This document shows positions 6,669-6,854 of a DNA stretch of 6,854 bases, in pieces (positions within the stretch are counted from its first letter, which is position 1; every line of letters begins with the position of its first letter). The notes beneath the pieces were generated by a model. The model saw only the letters and a list, made by a program, of their open reading frames with translations, was not told the DNA's origin and searched no databases. The position numbers and the translations under genes were made by a program. The DNA comes from Sulfuriferula sp. (GTDB lineage Bacteria > Pseudomonadota > Gammaproteobacteria > Burkholderiales > Sulfuriferulaceae), in contig DAICZK010000076.1 in assembly GCA_027311185.1 (NCBI GenBank), positions 1 to 6,854 on the forward strand. The letters run 5' to 3'.

Positions 6669-6695
6669 CGGCTCGGCTCGGCTCGGCTCGGCTCG
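6669..6695 (+). repeat. Pentanucleotide tandem array, unit GCTCG, five copies
   Basis: Five exact GCTCG units occupy 6671-6695 and two further matching bases precede them. The array begins 10 bases after the ggt stop codon. Such perfect short repeats are prone to slippage during replication. Confidence 0.95.
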
Positions 6696-6700
6696 ACGCA

Positions 6701-6729
6701 GCGTTGCGTTGCGTTGCGTTGCGTTGCGT
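6701..6729 (+). repeat. Pentanucleotide tandem array, unit GCGTT, five copies
   Basis: Five exact GCGTT units (6701-6725) are followed by a partial sixth. It lies exactly one 5-base step (ACGCA) after the GCTCG array. The two units are not complementary, so the arrays do not form a long hairpin with each other. Confidence 0.95.
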
Positions 6730-6737
6730 GGACAAAC

Positions 6738-6763
6738 GTTACATCTTGTTACCCATCCGTTAC
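6738..6763 (+). promoter_or_regulatory. Three GTTAC half-sites, likely OmpR-family operator
   Basis: GTTAC occurs at 6738, 6748 and 6759, spaced 10 and 11 bases, so all lie on one face of the helix. Direct repeats with this spacing are the hallmark of OmpR/PhoB-type response regulators. The stretch TACATCTTGTTACC matches the enterobacterial RstA box (TACATNTNGTTACA, recalled from literature) at all but the last position. A TAGACT hexamer at 6796-6801 could be the -10 box of an activated promoter with a poor -35, for a gene running off the right edge. Confidence 0.5.
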
Positions 6764-6854
6764 AACCTGTCATGCCTGACGGTAAGTCCTTGCACTAGAC
6801 TGCACTCATGGATCGACGCCACTCATTGACGAGTCCAACCAGACCAGTCAACAA

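Noticed and set aside
6669..6729. CRISPR array or intrinsic terminator after ggt
   Set aside because: The units are five bases with no spacers, the two arrays are not complementary, and no U-run follows.
6808..6854. A possible gene start (ATG 6808, reading MDRRHSL and onward to the edge)
   Set aside because: There is no ribosome-binding site and the predicted transcription start falls on the ATG itself; only 15 codons are visible, so the true start of the downstream gene may lie beyond the window.

Overview
The window looks like chromosomal accessory DNA from a Gram-negative bacterium, most likely a betaproteobacterium. The reasons are the Aer-type and HAMP-type chemoreceptors, a periplasmic gamma-glutamyltransferase close to the enterobacterial enzyme, a Tat-exported DsrE-like protein and moderately GC-rich coding sequence. 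The taxonomic placement is inference; there is no rRNA or tRNA gene to anchor it.

Layout. Bases 2-178 (+) are the last 58 codons of a protein resembling the C-terminus of type III restriction/helicase (R) subunits. Bases 228-1272 are a complete IS1595-family insertion sequence with perfect 17-bp terminal inverted repeats and one intact transposase (- strand), but without matching flanks. It ends 2 bp beyond the stop codon of the next gene. Bases 1275-2087 (-) encode a Tat-exported protein with a DsrE-like C-terminal half. Bases 2249-3965 (-) hold an Aer-like PAS chemoreceptor broken by one extra base in an A run. Bases 3966-4286 are a divergent regulatory region with two outward-facing sigma70-like promoters and two inverted repeats. 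Bases 4287-4820 (+) are a chemoreceptor remnant lacking a normal start and cut off just inside its signalling domain, followed by the unidentified tail of another reading frame (4754-4846). Bases 4916-6661 (+) are an intact ggt with its own likely promoter and a TTG start. Bases 6669-6729 hold two adjacent pentanucleotide arrays of five units each. Bases 6738-6763 hold three GTTAC half-sites spaced by about one helical turn, which look like the operator of an OmpR-family regulator for a gene beyond the window.

How the parts relate. I see no multi-gene system. The picture is a decaying segment: an IS with unmatched flanks, a frameshifted receptor and a truncated receptor, bordered by functional housekeeping-type genes. 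ggt would release glutamate from glutathione and gamma-glutamyl peptides in the periplasm. The Aer-like receptor, if functional, would report redox or oxygen state to CheA/CheW. The points most worth following are the single-base frameshift, the tandem 5-bp arrays next to the operator, and the DsrE-like exported protein.
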